Part shown: one piece after another, positions 15,886 to 23,705 of the stretch | How the letters are laid out: each line of letters begins with the position of its first letter | Numbering within the stretch: position 1 is the first letter of the stretch | Source of the DNA: Terriglobus sp. RCC_193 | GTDB taxonomy: Bacteria > Acidobacteriota > Terriglobia > Terriglobales > Acidobacteriaceae | Length of the DNA: 64,000 bases | Direction of reading: 5' to 3' | Assembly: GCF_041355105.1 (NCBI RefSeq) | Contig: NZ_JBFUPK010000002.1 | Location: 682,001 to 746,000 of the forward strand | Made by a program: the position numbers and the translations under genes | The notes under the pieces: generated by a model | Seen by the model: the letters and a program-made list of their open reading frames with translations, nothing else | Told to the model about the DNA's origin: nothing | Databases searched by the model: none

Positions 15886-17637
15886 TTAACGGGCGTTCGG
15901 TAATAGGCCCGCCTCCACTAGTACGGGCGATTTGCGCATTTTGGTGGACTGTTCATAGGCGTAGGCCCAGCCCAGCAGGTCGCCATCGTGCCAGGGGCGA
16001 GTGCTGATTTCAAGGCCGAAGGGCAGGCCGCCGTCATAGAAACCCGCCGGCACGACCACTGCGGGGACGCCGATGTTGTTGTTCCAGCCGGTGGAAGAGT
16101 GCGGGCCGCTGGAAAGCTGGCCGTTCTGCGGCATGGTTTCATCCGGTGGCGGCATCTGTGCGCTGGGGTAGATCACGCCGTCCAGGTGCAGGCGGTCAAG
16201 TTCGCCCAGGAAAAGGGCCAGAGCTGCCTTGCGCGGACCGAAGTACGTTTCGTCGGCTTTAGGGTCCTCTTTCAGAAGGACTTGCGGTGTTGGCGGGCGG
16301 TTTGGATTCGCTGCTGTTCCCGGTGGGGTGATGCCGGTGACGGTGGCTGGCAGAGGAGAACCGATGGCCTTTTCGTAAGCGTCGACGGAGCGGTATTCGG
16401 CGGGGCCGAACTCGGCCAGCCACTGGTTCGTGCCATCGCGACGGTAGGCGCGCGTGTTGATCTTGCGGACGGCCTGCGCAAAGGTGTCGGGCATGAAGGT
16501 GTCGTCGATGACGATTTCTGCACCGGCTGCCCGAAGCTGATCGATGGCCTTCATCAACATGGCGCGGGTTTCGGGACGCATCGCGTTGGTGGGGCGGGGC
16601 GCCACAGAGACTCCGAAGCCGGTATTTCCGCTGAGCATGAAAGCAGGGATGCCGAAGCGCTTGCCCTTGAGCGCGTCCTTCTTCAGGTAGGGGAGGTAAG
16701 GGCCGAGTTGTGCCGTGTCTGCGCCTTCTGTGCGGCCTGTGCCTTCGGTGCGGAAGTCGAGCGGATCGACGGGATGGCCGCTGCCGTTCATCACACCGAG
16801 AGCGATGGCCGCGTCTGTGACGTTGCGGGCGATGGGGCCGGTGTTGTCCAGCAGCCAGTCCAGAGGCGCGATGCCTGCAATGCTGACGAGGCCTCGTGTG
16901 GGAAGTACGCCTACCACCGCACTTGTTCCGGATGGCATACGGATGCTGTTGGCTGTGTCGGTTCCGGTGCCCAGCATGGCCATGTTGCTGGTGACGGCGG
17001 TGACGGTTCCTCCACTGGAGCCGCCGGGAGAGAAGCGCACGTCATACGCGTTGCCGGTGCGGCCGAAGGCAGTGGAACGATTGGTGTCGCTGGCGGCGAA
17101 GTCCGGCATGTTGGTGATGCCGAGGATGATGGCTCCCGCAGCACGCAGGCGCGCAACGACGGTTGCATCTTTCGGCGCGATGAATTCGTGACCCGGCAGG
17201 GCGAAGCCTTGCCAGCCGTCGCTGTCGATCAAGCCTTTGACCGCAGTGTTTGCCTTGATGACTACGGGAACGCCCCATAGCGGTTTTGCTGCGTCGTATT
17301 TCGCTGTGTCTTGCGTCTTGGCTGTTGCGAGGGCCTCTGCCGTGTTCACCGTCTGTACGGCGCGGTAGATGCCGTTGTATTGCGCGATGCGGCCCATGTA
17401 CCAGCGCGTGACCTGCTCCACCGTGTATTTGTGCTGTTGGTAGAGCCGGTGCAGTTGCTCGATGTCGATCTCGAGCAGATCGTGATTCATCTTTGTCTGC
17501 TGTGCAGCGGGGAGCACAGGCAGGTTTGCCGGTAATGGAATCGGCGGCGGTGACATGGGTTCCGGTGAGGTGCTTCGCTGCTGGGCGGCAGCGGTGGAAG
17601 CAACAACAACAGCCAGCGCAAGCGGCAGAAGGCGCAT
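15886..17637 (-). CDS. exported amidase (amidase signature family)
   Basis: An amidase-signature (AS) hydrolase of about 583 residues with a signal peptide MRLLPLALAVVVASTAAAQ. The Ser-cisSer-Lys triad regions are recognisable: VVIKANTAV (Lys), SPGGSSGGT (cis-Ser) and GTDTANSIRMPSG (nucleophile Ser). In most AS enzymes the last motif is GSDTGGSIRIPA, so the two glycines before the serine are replaced by AN, which may change the oxyanion hole. A long C-terminal part (AARKAALALFLGELDRLHLDGVIYP) is as in related exported amidases. The start is the ATG 17637 with GAGG eight bases upstream; the frame opens five codons earlier at a TTG. Substrate unknown. Confidence 0.85.
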   Translation of the reverse strand: MRLLPLALAVVVASTAAAQQRSTSPEPMSPPPIPLPANLPVLPAAQQTKMNHDLLEIDIEQLHRLYQQHKYTVEQVTRWYMGRIAQYNGIYRAVQTVNTAEALATAKTQDTAKYDAAKPLWGVPVVIKANTAVKGLIDSDGWQGFALPGHEFIAPKDATVVARLRAAGAIILGITNMPDFAASDTNRSTAFGRTGNAYDVRFSPGGSSGGTVTAVTSNMAMLGTGTDTANSIRMPSGTSAVVGVLPTRGLVSIAGIAPLDWLLDNTGPIARNVTDAAIALGVMNGSGHPVDPLDFRTEGTGRTEGADTAQLGPYLPYLKKDALKGKRFGIPAFMLSGNTGFGVSVAPRPTNAMRPETRAMLMKAIDQLRAAGAEIVIDDTFMPDTFAQAVRKINTRAYRRDGTNQWLAEFGPAEYRSVDAYEKAIGSPLPATVTGITPPGTAANPNRPPTPQVLLKEDPKADETYFGPRKAALALFLGELDRLHLDGVIYPSAQMPPPDETMPQNGQLSSGPHSSTGWNNNIGVPAVVVPAGFYDGGLPFGLEISTRPWHDGDLLGWAYAYEQSTKMRKSPVLVEAGLLPNAR

Positions 17638-17724
17638 CGATGGAAACCTCAATCAGCGGGAGTGATTTGTTTGTAGCATGTCCCCGAAGAGGCCGACGGC
17701 GATTTTCTTCGGCTTTGTTTACGG

Positions 17725-17900
17725 CGTCATCCTGAGCGGAGCGTAGCTGAGTCGAAGGACCTGCATTCGTTTCGCGTTTCTACAATGCTGCGTGGAAACC
17801 TGCTCCGCTATAGAGAACCCTTTGTATTTCCTAGTGGATTCCAGTGGGCACAGAAAAAAAGCAGGTCCTTCAGCTACGCTCCGCTTCGTTCAGGATGACG
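17725..17900. repeat. inverted pair of REP-like units
   Basis: In the 414-bp gap between the amidase start and the VOC gene, unit 17725-17766 (cgtcatcctgagcggagc ... aaggacctgcat) and unit 17861-17900 (gcaggtccttcagctacg ... caggatgacg) are inverted copies separated by about 94 bases, able to form a long hairpin. A tail with gtatgagcttcgctg follows to about 17965. No gene is visible in this stretch. Confidence 0.8.
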
Positions 17901-18051
17901 GTCTTTGACCGTATGAGCTTCGCTGTGGATGGGCTTCGACCATAGGAGCTTCGCCGGTTGGGAATCCGTAAGTTTGCCGGTTGAGCATCCGTAAGTTTCA
18001 TGACCGTGCGGCAGAAAGTCTCATAACTGTTCCGTCGGTTGCGGAATTGAT

Positions 18052-18426
18052 TCACGCCGCGATGTGTTGCGACAGGCTTAGCGTGTTGCCGTCCGGGTCT
18101 TTGAACCATGCCACTTTGTCGCCATCCGGTGCGGTCCAGATGCCCAGCGCGTCCTGCTCCAGAAAGCTGAAGCGGGCAAACTCCAAGCCCTTTGCTGTGA
18201 GGGATTGCACATCATCAACGATGGAGTTTGTCTCCCAGCCCAGGATGGTGAACTGGGCCGGGGTGACCTGCGGCATCTTTGCCAGGCGGATCATGTTTGC
18301 GCCGCTGCGGAAGACGAGGGCGAAGCCGTCATCGGCCACAAAGGTCAGACCCAGAACATCGGCGTAGAACGCTTTGGCGCGTTCGCTATCGGTGATGGGT
18401 GCAAAGCCGATCAGCTTTCCATGCAT
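18052..18426 (-). CDS. VOC family protein (glyoxalase/dioxygenase superfamily)
   Basis: A 124-residue single-domain vicinal-oxygen-chelate protein: paired beta-alpha-beta-beta-beta modules, with FAPITDSERAKAFYADVLGLTFV at the N-terminus, GANMIRLAKM in the middle and WFKDPDGNTLSLSQH at the end. VOC proteins bind a metal with two His/Glu pairs; here His2 or a near residue and Asp/Asn in DPDGN are candidates but the classical Glu near the C-terminus is not obvious, so activity is open. A GGAGG lies six bases before the ATG. It lies 14 bp downstream of the DUF5076-like gene, same strand, probably one transcript. Confidence 0.85.
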   Translation of the reverse strand: MHGKLIGFAPITDSERAKAFYADVLGLTFVADDGFALVFRSGANMIRLAKMPQVTPAQFTILGWETNSIVDDVQSLTAKGLEFARFSFLEQDALGIWTAPDGDKVAWFKDPDGNTLSLSQHIAA

Positions 18427-18440
18427 GGCTGCCTCCGCTG

Positions 18441-18737
18441 TTACTGAACGCTGCCGCTGACGTCGTCGGTGGGGGCGTCGAGTTCTGCTTCCAGGCCGGC
18501 GCGAATCTGTTCCAGATAGTCTTCGGCGTCCACCTGATCGTCCTGCTGCGCGTGGGCTTCGGCGATGTGGCGCGCAAGGTCAGCAAGCAGCAGTCCCCAT
18601 GCGGATGGGTCCTCCCACATGCCAAAGGCAAGCGCCACATGCTGTTCGCCGTTGGCAATCCAGACGCGAAGGACCTCCAGCGAACGGGGATCGCGCGATG
18701 CAGCGGCGGGAATGGGGAGCGAATCTTTCTGCGACAT
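18441..18737 (-). CDS. DUF5076-like small protein
   Basis: A 98-residue soluble protein. The segments LPIPAAASRDPRSLEVLRVWIANGEQHVAL and WGLLLADLARHIAEAHAQ remind me of DUF5076, a family of unknown function; the match is from memory. I start at the ATG 18737 (MSQKDSLPIP), with GAGGAA seven bases upstream; an upstream in-frame start at 18788 would run through a DnaA-box-like cluster. The C-terminus is acidic. It shares a transcript with the VOC gene. Confidence 0.65.
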   Translation of the reverse strand: MSQKDSLPIPAAASRDPRSLEVLRVWIANGEQHVALAFGMWEDPSAWGLLLADLARHIAEAHAQQDDQVDAEDYLEQIRAGLEAELDAPTDDVSGSVQ

Positions 18738-18750
18738 GGGTTCTTCCTCA

Positions 18751-18870
18751 GGATTCACAGTAATCCACAGTTCCGGAGGGCAATCCACAGGCCGTATGTG
18801 GATAACTCTCGCAAATGTAACTACAAAGGCACGTGAGAGGCTACATGGCTTGCTAACAGACTGTGAATAA
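18751..18870. promoter_or_regulatory. cluster of DnaA-box-like sites upstream of dnaB
   Basis: The 324-bp gap 18738-19061 between divergent genes contains two perfect consensus boxes on the minus strand, TTATCCACA (18797-18805, written TGTGGATAA on plus) and TTATTCACA (18862-18870), plus near matches on the plus strand: TAATCCACA (18761-18769), CAATCCACA (18781-18789) and GGATTCACA (18751-18759). Five sites in 120 bp is more than expected by chance. The region may be DnaA control of dnaB, a DnaA titration site or part of an origin. The rest of the gap (18871-19045) shows nothing I can name. Confidence 0.55.
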
Positions 18871-19061
18871 TCGCGTCAGAGCGGGTTGAGGATGCTGTGT
18901 AGATAGGGCAAAAGCAGGCTTGCGACAGAGGCTGTACTCTGAACAAGGCAGCGCGGCAAGGCCTGTTTTACGTCGCCGCGATCTGCATATTCTGTATCAA
19001 CGCAAAGCTGCACCCGCTCCACGAGCGCCGGTAGTCAAGCGCAAGCGAGGAGAACACATTC

Positions 19062-20450
19062 ATGGCAACCTTCCTCCAGATCGTCGAGCGCGACGGGCTT
19101 CCCGCATCCGTTCATACAGAGCGCGTGATCCTGGGCGCGATGCTGTCCGATCCTGTTGCCGTTGTAGACGCCACGGCAAAGCTGATTGCGGATGATTTTT
19201 CGCTGGACTCGCACAAGCGCATTTACGGCTGCATGCAGGAACTGTCGGACATGGGCCACGCCATTGACTTTGTGACGGTGGCCGAAGTGCTGATCCGTCG
19301 CAAAGAGCTGGAGGCCATCGGCGGGCGGCCGTATCTGATTTCGCTGACGGAAGACCTGCCGCGCCACCTGGCGATTGAAAACTATGTGCAGGTGGTGAAG
19401 GACAAGTCGATCCTGCGCAAGCTGATGCAGGTGTGCGAGATGGGTTTGAATCGCGCCGCCGATCAGAGCGAAGTGTCGCTGGATGTGCTGGGCGATGTGG
19501 AGAACCGGCTGATGGAGATCAGCGAAAGTGCCATCAAGCGCGGGTTTTCCGACATTGGGCAGATCGTTACGGAGAGCTTCGGTTCCATCGACCAGCTTTA
19601 TGAACAGGGTCGCGAGATCACCGGCCTGGAGACGCATTACACCGAGTTTGACCGCATGACCAGCGGATTGCAGAAGGCCGATCTGATGATCATTGCGGCG
19701 CGTCCTTCCATGGGCAAGACGGCGTGGGCCATCAACATTGCGCAGAACTGCAGCGTGCGCGACCAGAAGGTGGTGGCGGTCTTCTCGCTGGAAATGTCGA
19801 AGGAATCACTGCTGCGTCGTATGCTGGCCAGCGAAGCGCTGGTGAACAGCCGTAAGATTCAGACAGGCTTTTTGCCGCGTGAAGACAAGCAGAAACTCAT
19901 CAATGCGCTGGATCGGCTGATGAGTTCGAAGATGTTCATTGACGATACGCCGGGCATTACGCTGACAGAGATGCGCGCGAAGGTGCGGCGTTTGAAGCAG
20001 CAGGAGGGTTCGCTGGACCTGATCCTGATTGACTATCTGCAGCTGATGACGATTGCGGCGAGTGGTCCCGGCGGACGTAAACCGGAGAACCGTACGCAGG
20101 AAGTGTCACAGATCTCGCGTGGTCTGAAGGCGCTGGCCAAGGAAATGAACGTGCCGGTGATTGCGCTGTCGCAGCTGTCGCGTGGAAGCGAACAGCGTCA
20201 GGGCGACAAAAAGCCGCTGCTCTCCGATCTTCGTGAATCGGGTTCCATCGAGCAGGATGCGGACGTGGTGTGCTTCATCCATCGCGAGGAATATTATGAC
20301 CGCGAAAACGAAGACGTGAAGGGGCAGGCGGAGATCATTATCGCCAAGCAGCGTAACGGGCCTACGGGATCGGTAAAAATGGCATATCTATCTGATTACA
20401 CGCGATTTGAGAATCTGGCTGCAAGTGGCGGCCCGGCCGGCGACTACTAG
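19062..20450 (+). CDS. dnaB: replicative DNA helicase DnaB
   Basis: The hexameric helicase of the replication fork, 462 residues. The N-terminal domain begins VHTERVILGAMLSDP; the RecA-like motor has Walker A ARPSMGKTAW at residues 213-222, Walker B LDLILIDYLQLM, and the DnaB motifs ALSQLSRG and LSDLRESGSIEQDADVV followed by IIAKQRNGPTG. All parts are intact. GAGGAG nine bases before the ATG supports the start. It is preceded by a DnaA-box cluster and followed, after 222 bp, by a cold-shock gene on the same strand. Confidence 0.97.
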   Translation: MATFLQIVERDGLPASVHTERVILGAMLSDPVAVVDATAKLIADDFSLDSHKRIYGCMQELSDMGHAIDFVTVAEVLIRRKELEAIGGRPYLISLTEDLPRHLAIENYVQVVKDKSILRKLMQVCEMGLNRAADQSEVSLDVLGDVENRLMEISESAIKRGFSDIGQIVTESFGSIDQLYEQGREITGLETHYTEFDRMTSGLQKADLMIIAARPSMGKTAWAINIAQNCSVRDQKVVAVFSLEMSKESLLRRMLASEALVNSRKIQTGFLPREDKQKLINALDRLMSSKMFIDDTPGITLTEMRAKVRRLKQQEGSLDLILIDYLQLMTIAASGPGGRKPENRTQEVSQISRGLKALAKEMNVPVIALSQLSRGSEQRQGDKKPLLSDLRESGSIEQDADVVCFIHREEYYDRENEDVKGQAEIIIAKQRNGPTGSVKMAYLSDYTRFENLAASGGPAGDY

Positions 20451-20555
20451 GACTTGTGACGTTTTCGACGCCTTTGGCGCGGTTTACGTTGCCCTATTAT
20501 CCAGATTTGTGTTGCAAAACCGGGGTACCAGCCAACCCAAAACTGCCTTACTGTT

Positions 20556-20569
20556 ATCCTATTAAGGAT
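20556..20569. promoter_or_regulatory. palindrome in the long leader of the cold-shock gene
   Basis: The 222 bases between dnaB and the cold-shock ATG hold no gene. They include the palindrome ATCCT-ATTA-AGGAT at 20556-20569 directly followed by ATCGTACGAT (20568-20577). Cold-shock genes often have long structured leaders, so these may be RNA elements; this is inference. Confidence 0.35.
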
Positions 20570-20672
20570 CGTACGATTCGATCTGGTCTTTTGCGTGTTT
20601 CCGGTTCCACCGTCACCGCATTACCTCCACATTGCGTTCGTCGGTACATTCAGCTTCACAAGGAACAGAGAC

Positions 20673-20876
20673 ATGGAACAGGGAACAGTTAAGTGGTTCA
20701 ACGATGCAAAGGGTTTTGGATTTATCAGCCGTGCAAACGGTGGTGGTGATGTATTTGTGCACCACACCGCAGTACAGTCCTCGGGCTTCCGTTCGCTGGC
20801 AGAAGGCCAGACGGTTGAGTTCGAAGTAGTCAAGGGACCGAAGGGTCTGCAGGCTGAGAACGTTCGCCCTCTGTAA
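20673..20876 (+). CDS. cold-shock protein, CspA family
   Basis: A 67-residue OB-fold protein that binds single-stranded RNA and DNA and melts RNA structure. It starts [15 protein letters not shown] with the RNP1 motif KGFGFI, has RNP2 VFVHHTAV, and ends [20 protein letters not shown], all typical of CspA. The ATG at 20673 has AAGGA eight bases upstream; the open frame extends upstream but only this start gives the family length. It follows dnaB on the same strand with a long leader. A perfect palindromic terminator follows. Confidence 0.95.
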   Translation: MEQGTVKWFNDAKGFGFISRANGGGDVFVHHTAVQSSGFRSLAEGQTVEFEVVKGPKGLQAENVRPL

Positions 20877-20896
20877 GCGAAAGTTCAGTAAGCAGG

Positions 20897-20930
20897 AAGG
20901 GGATGGCATATGCCATCCCCTTTCTCTTTG
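20897..20930. terminator. bidirectional intrinsic terminator after the cold-shock gene
   Basis: AAGGGGATGGCAT and ATGCCATCCCCTT form a perfect 26-bp palindrome (20897-20922), followed by a pyrimidine-rich tail tttctcttt. It lies between the cold-shock gene and the convergent sugar isomerase gene and can serve both. Confidence 0.9.
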
Positions 20931-20943
20931 CCTGCAACGAGGC

Positions 20944-21786
20944 TTATGCGAGTTGCTGTTTCCACTGCGCGATGCGTTCCACTGCGAGGCGAATGTCCTT
21001 GTCGCGCTGTTCCGCGTCGGGTTCTTCACGTTCGATGACAAGTGGGCCGGTGTAGCCGATCTTCTTCAGCAGTGCGATGAAGGCGGGGAAGTCCACTTCG
21101 CCTTCGCCAAGCGCGACTTCACTGCCGAGTTCTCCTAAAGCTTTGGGAGATGTGCCGTCTTTGCAGTGGACGGAACGCACATGCTTCTGCAGCAGGTCCA
21201 GTGCAGTGATGGGATCGCCGCTGCCGTAGAGGATCATGTTGGCGGGATCGAAGTTCACGCGCAGGTTCGACTTCTTTACATCGGCCAGGAATTGCAGCAG
21301 CGTGTACGCGCTCTCCTGTCCTGTTTCCAGGACAAAGTCCTGTCCGTTGGCCGCGCATGCATCGCAGAGTTCACGCGCGATGCCGATGAGTTCGGTGTAG
21401 ATGGGCGATGCGGGTTCGTCGGGGATAAAGCCGATGTGGCACGACAAGGACGTGATGCCGAGTGCGGCGACGAAGTTCGATGCTTCCTTCGTACGTGCGA
21501 TGCGTTCGGCGGCATAGCCCGGTGCGGTGAAGCCTACAGTCTCATGCACCTTGGCGAGGTTTGCGTAGTCTTCTCCGCGATAGGCAACGACTGCGCCGGA
21601 GACGATGACGCCTTCGCGTGCGATGGCTTCCTTCCATTCATTTACCGCAGCGGTGCAATCGAGTGTGGGTGCAACGCCAAGCTGGCAGACGCGCAGGCCG
21701 TAGCTCTTCAGTTGTTGCAGGTGCGTGTTGGCATCTTTTTCCGCCCAGAAGACAAGGCCTGTTTCCAAGGGTTCTGCTACTGCCAT
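20944..21786 (-). CDS. sugar phosphate isomerase/epimerase family protein (TIM barrel), cytoplasmic
   Basis: A xylose-isomerase-like TIM barrel (AP endonuclease 2 superfamily) of 280 residues with the metal-site motifs VLETGQES, LRVNFDPANMILYGSGDP, VRSVHCKDG, GEGEVDFPAFIALL and IEREEPD. Such proteins act as sugar isomerases, epimerases or, in some cases, 3-keto-sugar lyases. The start ATG 21786 (MAVAEPLETGLVFW) has AGGAA upstream and no signal sequence; the longer open frame to 21900 is the overlapping neighbour's shadow. It overlaps the stop of the Gfo/Idh/MocA gene by 10 bp, so both are one operon. Very similar in motifs to the Tat-exported copy at 27.3 kb. Confidence 0.88.
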   Translation of the reverse strand: MAVAEPLETGLVFWAEKDANTHLQQLKSYGLRVCQLGVAPTLDCTAAVNEWKEAIAREGVIVSGAVVAYRGEDYANLAKVHETVGFTAPGYAAERIARTKEASNFVAALGITSLSCHIGFIPDEPASPIYTELIGIARELCDACAANGQDFVLETGQESAYTLLQFLADVKKSNLRVNFDPANMILYGSGDPITALDLLQKHVRSVHCKDGTSPKALGELGSEVALGEGEVDFPAFIALLKKIGYTGPLVIEREEPDAEQRDKDIRLAVERIAQWKQQLA

Positions 21787-22745
21787 GAGAGTTCCTTTCC
21801 GTTGTTGTCGCGTGATTGCATGAGCAGCAGCGCCAGGCGAACAGCCTTTGCAGAGCTTTCGGGCGTGCAGAGTGCGGGTGCGTTGCCGGTGCGGCAGCAT
21901 TCGATGAAGTAGGCAATCTCGTCGTAGTAAGCGTCATGTTCGGGAAGCTTCACTTCGTGCGATTCGTTGCCGTGGGTTTCGGTTAATTTGCCTTCCGCAA
22001 AGCTGAGTGATGCATCGTTTGCGGTGATGGAGAAGGATGCGGCGAAAGGCGTTTCCGGCGCGAGCCATCCACCTTCCACGATGATTTCTTTGTCTGCATA
22101 ACGAAGGCTTGCGTGCATGGTGTCCACTTCGCCGATGCTGGTGGCGCTTACGGTGACGGGGTCGCCGAACCACTGCAGTGCCTGATCGAGATCGTGCAGC
22201 AGAAGGTCAGGAATGGCTCCGCCACTGACCTTGATGTCGCGCAGCCATTTGCTCCAGTGGGGGTAGCCGGTGCTGCGGCGCAGTGTTGCTGTTGTAATGT
22301 CGTTCGTTTTCTTAACGAACTCAAAGGCGTACGGATACGGCTGCATCCAGCGCAGCACATGCGCGATCATGAAGATCCTGCCGCTGGCTTTCGCGAGTGC
22401 AAGTAGCTCTTCACAATCCTGGTTGCTGAGCGCCATCGGCTTTTCGCAGAGCACATGTTTGCCGTTGGCGAAGGCGCGTTCAATGGCTTCGCGGTGCATA
22501 GGCGTGGGCAGGCAGATGTCGACGGCGTCGATGGTGGGATCGTCCACGACTTCCTGCCAGTCCGGTGTCCAGCGAACGGTGTCAGGTAGCGGTTCGGTCT
22601 TCAGATCGAGGTTGCCGCGCGTGGGGCCGTCTGCGGATGGTTTGTTCTGCGAGCCGACCGCTACGAGTGTTGCGCCGGGAATGTGCGTGATGGCCGCAGC
22701 GTGCGCGCCGCCCATGAAGCCGTATCCGATGAGTCCGATGTTCAT
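21777..22745 (-). CDS. Gfo/Idh/MocA family oxidoreductase, cytoplasmic
   Basis: A 322-residue NAD(P)-dependent sugar dehydrogenase type protein: N-terminal Rossmann motif GLIGYGFMGGAHAAAI, then the lysine-containing CEKPMALS (catalytic Lys) near residue 100, and the C-terminal beta-sheet domain with SGGAIPDLLLHDLDQ carrying the family His. These enzymes oxidise or reduce sugar hydroxyls such as myo-inositol or glucose C3. It has no signal peptide. The start ATG at 22745 is followed by a typical beta strand. Its stop overlaps the isomerase start, a pairing (dehydrogenase plus TIM-barrel isomerase) repeated elsewhere in this window. Confidence 0.92.
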   Translation of the reverse strand: MNIGLIGYGFMGGAHAAAITHIPGATLVAVGSQNKPSADGPTRGNLDLKTEPLPDTVRWTPDWQEVVDDPTIDAVDICLPTPMHREAIERAFANGKHVLCEKPMALSNQDCEELLALAKASGRIFMIAHVLRWMQPYPYAFEFVKKTNDITTATLRRSTGYPHWSKWLRDIKVSGGAIPDLLLHDLDQALQWFGDPVTVSATSIGEVDTMHASLRYADKEIIVEGGWLAPETPFAASFSITANDASLSFAEGKLTETHGNESHEVKLPEHDAYYDEIAYFIECCRTGNAPALCTPESSAKAVRLALLLMQSRDNNGKELSWQ

Positions 22746-22932
22746 TGATGGTTGCTTCCTTGAAATGCATTCCCCAGCGGATGAAGCCGCTTCGAGAGTG
22801 CAGGTTTAAGGACAGGGCTGAAGCCTTGTTCTTCCGAAAGATGACGAACTTCGTTCGTATGAGCTTCGCTATTGCGAAGCTGGTTTGGGTTCTTTGTTTG
22901 AAACCTTCGAATATCTGTGGTGGTGCGGAGTG

Positions 22933-22963
22933 CGTTGGGATTCTTCGCTTCGCTCAGAATGAC
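22933..22963. repeat. REP-like unit upstream of the msrA 3' end
   Basis: cgttgggattcttcgctt ... cagaatgac in the gap between the Gfo/Idh/MocA start and the msrA stop. A shorter related tail (atgacgaacttcgttcgt) lies at about 22840. One of a family of units spread over the window. Confidence 0.7.
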
Positions 22964-22984
22964 AGCGTTTTTGACGTGTCTCAA

Positions 22985-23497
22985 TTATTGAGTGGAGCCG
23001 TTGCGTCTGGGCAGCTTCCAGTCCGGGCGAATCCAGTGACAGGTGTAGCCGTTGGGGATGCGTTGCAGGTAATCCTGGTGTTCCGGTTCCGCTTCCCAGA
23101 AGGGGCCTGCGGGGACGACTTCTGTCACGACTTTGCCGGGCCACAGGCCGCTGGCATTTACGTCGGCGATGGTGTCTTCCGCAATCTGTTTCTGTTCCGG
23201 CGAGGTGTAGTAAATGGCGGAACGATAGCTGGCGCCGAGGTCATTGCCCTGACGATTGAGTGTGGTGGGATCGTGTAGCTGGAAGAAGAACTCCAGCAAT
23301 GTGCGATAGCTGAGCTTTGCTGGATCGAAGATGATTTCGACGGCTTCGGCGTGCGTGCCGTGGTTGCGATAGGTTGCGTTGGCCACGTCGCCGCCACTGT
23401 AACCCACGCGTGTGGAGATGACGCCGGGGTAGCTGCGCAGAAGTTCCTGCACACCCCAGAAGCATCCGCCTGCCAGAATTGCTGTTTCCGTTGCCAT
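22985..23497 (-). CDS. msrA: peptide-methionine (S)-S-oxide reductase MsrA
   Basis: Repairs oxidised methionine by reducing the S-sulfoxide, with thioredoxin as electron donor. The active site GGCFWG (Cys at about residue 10) lies at the N-terminus, followed by [26 protein letters not shown] and [30 protein letters not shown], all hallmark segments. Length is 170 from the ATG at 23497; the frame opens 19 codons earlier without a plausible start signal. No recycling cysteine pair is visible in the short C-terminus (ending RRNGSTQ). It is probably transcribed alone; REP-like repeats flank it. Confidence 0.95.
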   Translation of the reverse strand: MATETAILAGGCFWGVQELLRSYPGVISTRVGYSGGDVANATYRNHGTHAEAVEIIFDPAKLSYRTLLEFFFQLHDPTTLNRQGNDLGASYRSAIYYTSPEQKQIAEDTIADVNASGLWPGKVVTEVVPAGPFWEAEPEHQDYLQRIPNGYTCHWIRPDWKLPRRNGSTQ

Positions 23498-23549
23498 AAG
23501 TAGAAGGTACCCCTCTGTGCAATTGGATGCGGTTCTGGTTGGGCGAGAA

Positions 23550-23675
23550 CCCACGTCTCAGAATCGAGACGTGGGCACCCGTTGCTATTGGAACCTATCG
23601 GCTTTCCATCGACGTTGTAGTGGTGCGAAAAGAATGCAGGTCCTTCGACTTCGCTGCGCTTCGCTCAGGATGACG
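23550..23675. repeat. composite dispersed repeat (hairpin plus REP-like unit)
   Basis: Hairpin CCCACGTCTC-N6-GAGACGTGGG at 23550-23575 followed by GCACCC, then after about 58 bases a REP-like unit at 23634-23675 (atgcaggtccttcgact ... caggatgacg) and a tail with gagcttcgctgg. The arrangement matches 10907-11002 in order and sequence. It fills the gap between msrA and the SIS gene. Confidence 0.75.
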
Positions 23676-23705
23676 CACGTTGTGCGTTTGAGCTTCGCTG
23701 GTTGC

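Noticed and set aside
20456-20692. Small plus-strand open frame between dnaB and the cold-shock gene
   Set aside because: No ribosome binding site or family resemblance; it overlaps the cold-shock start in another frame and the region is better seen as leader.
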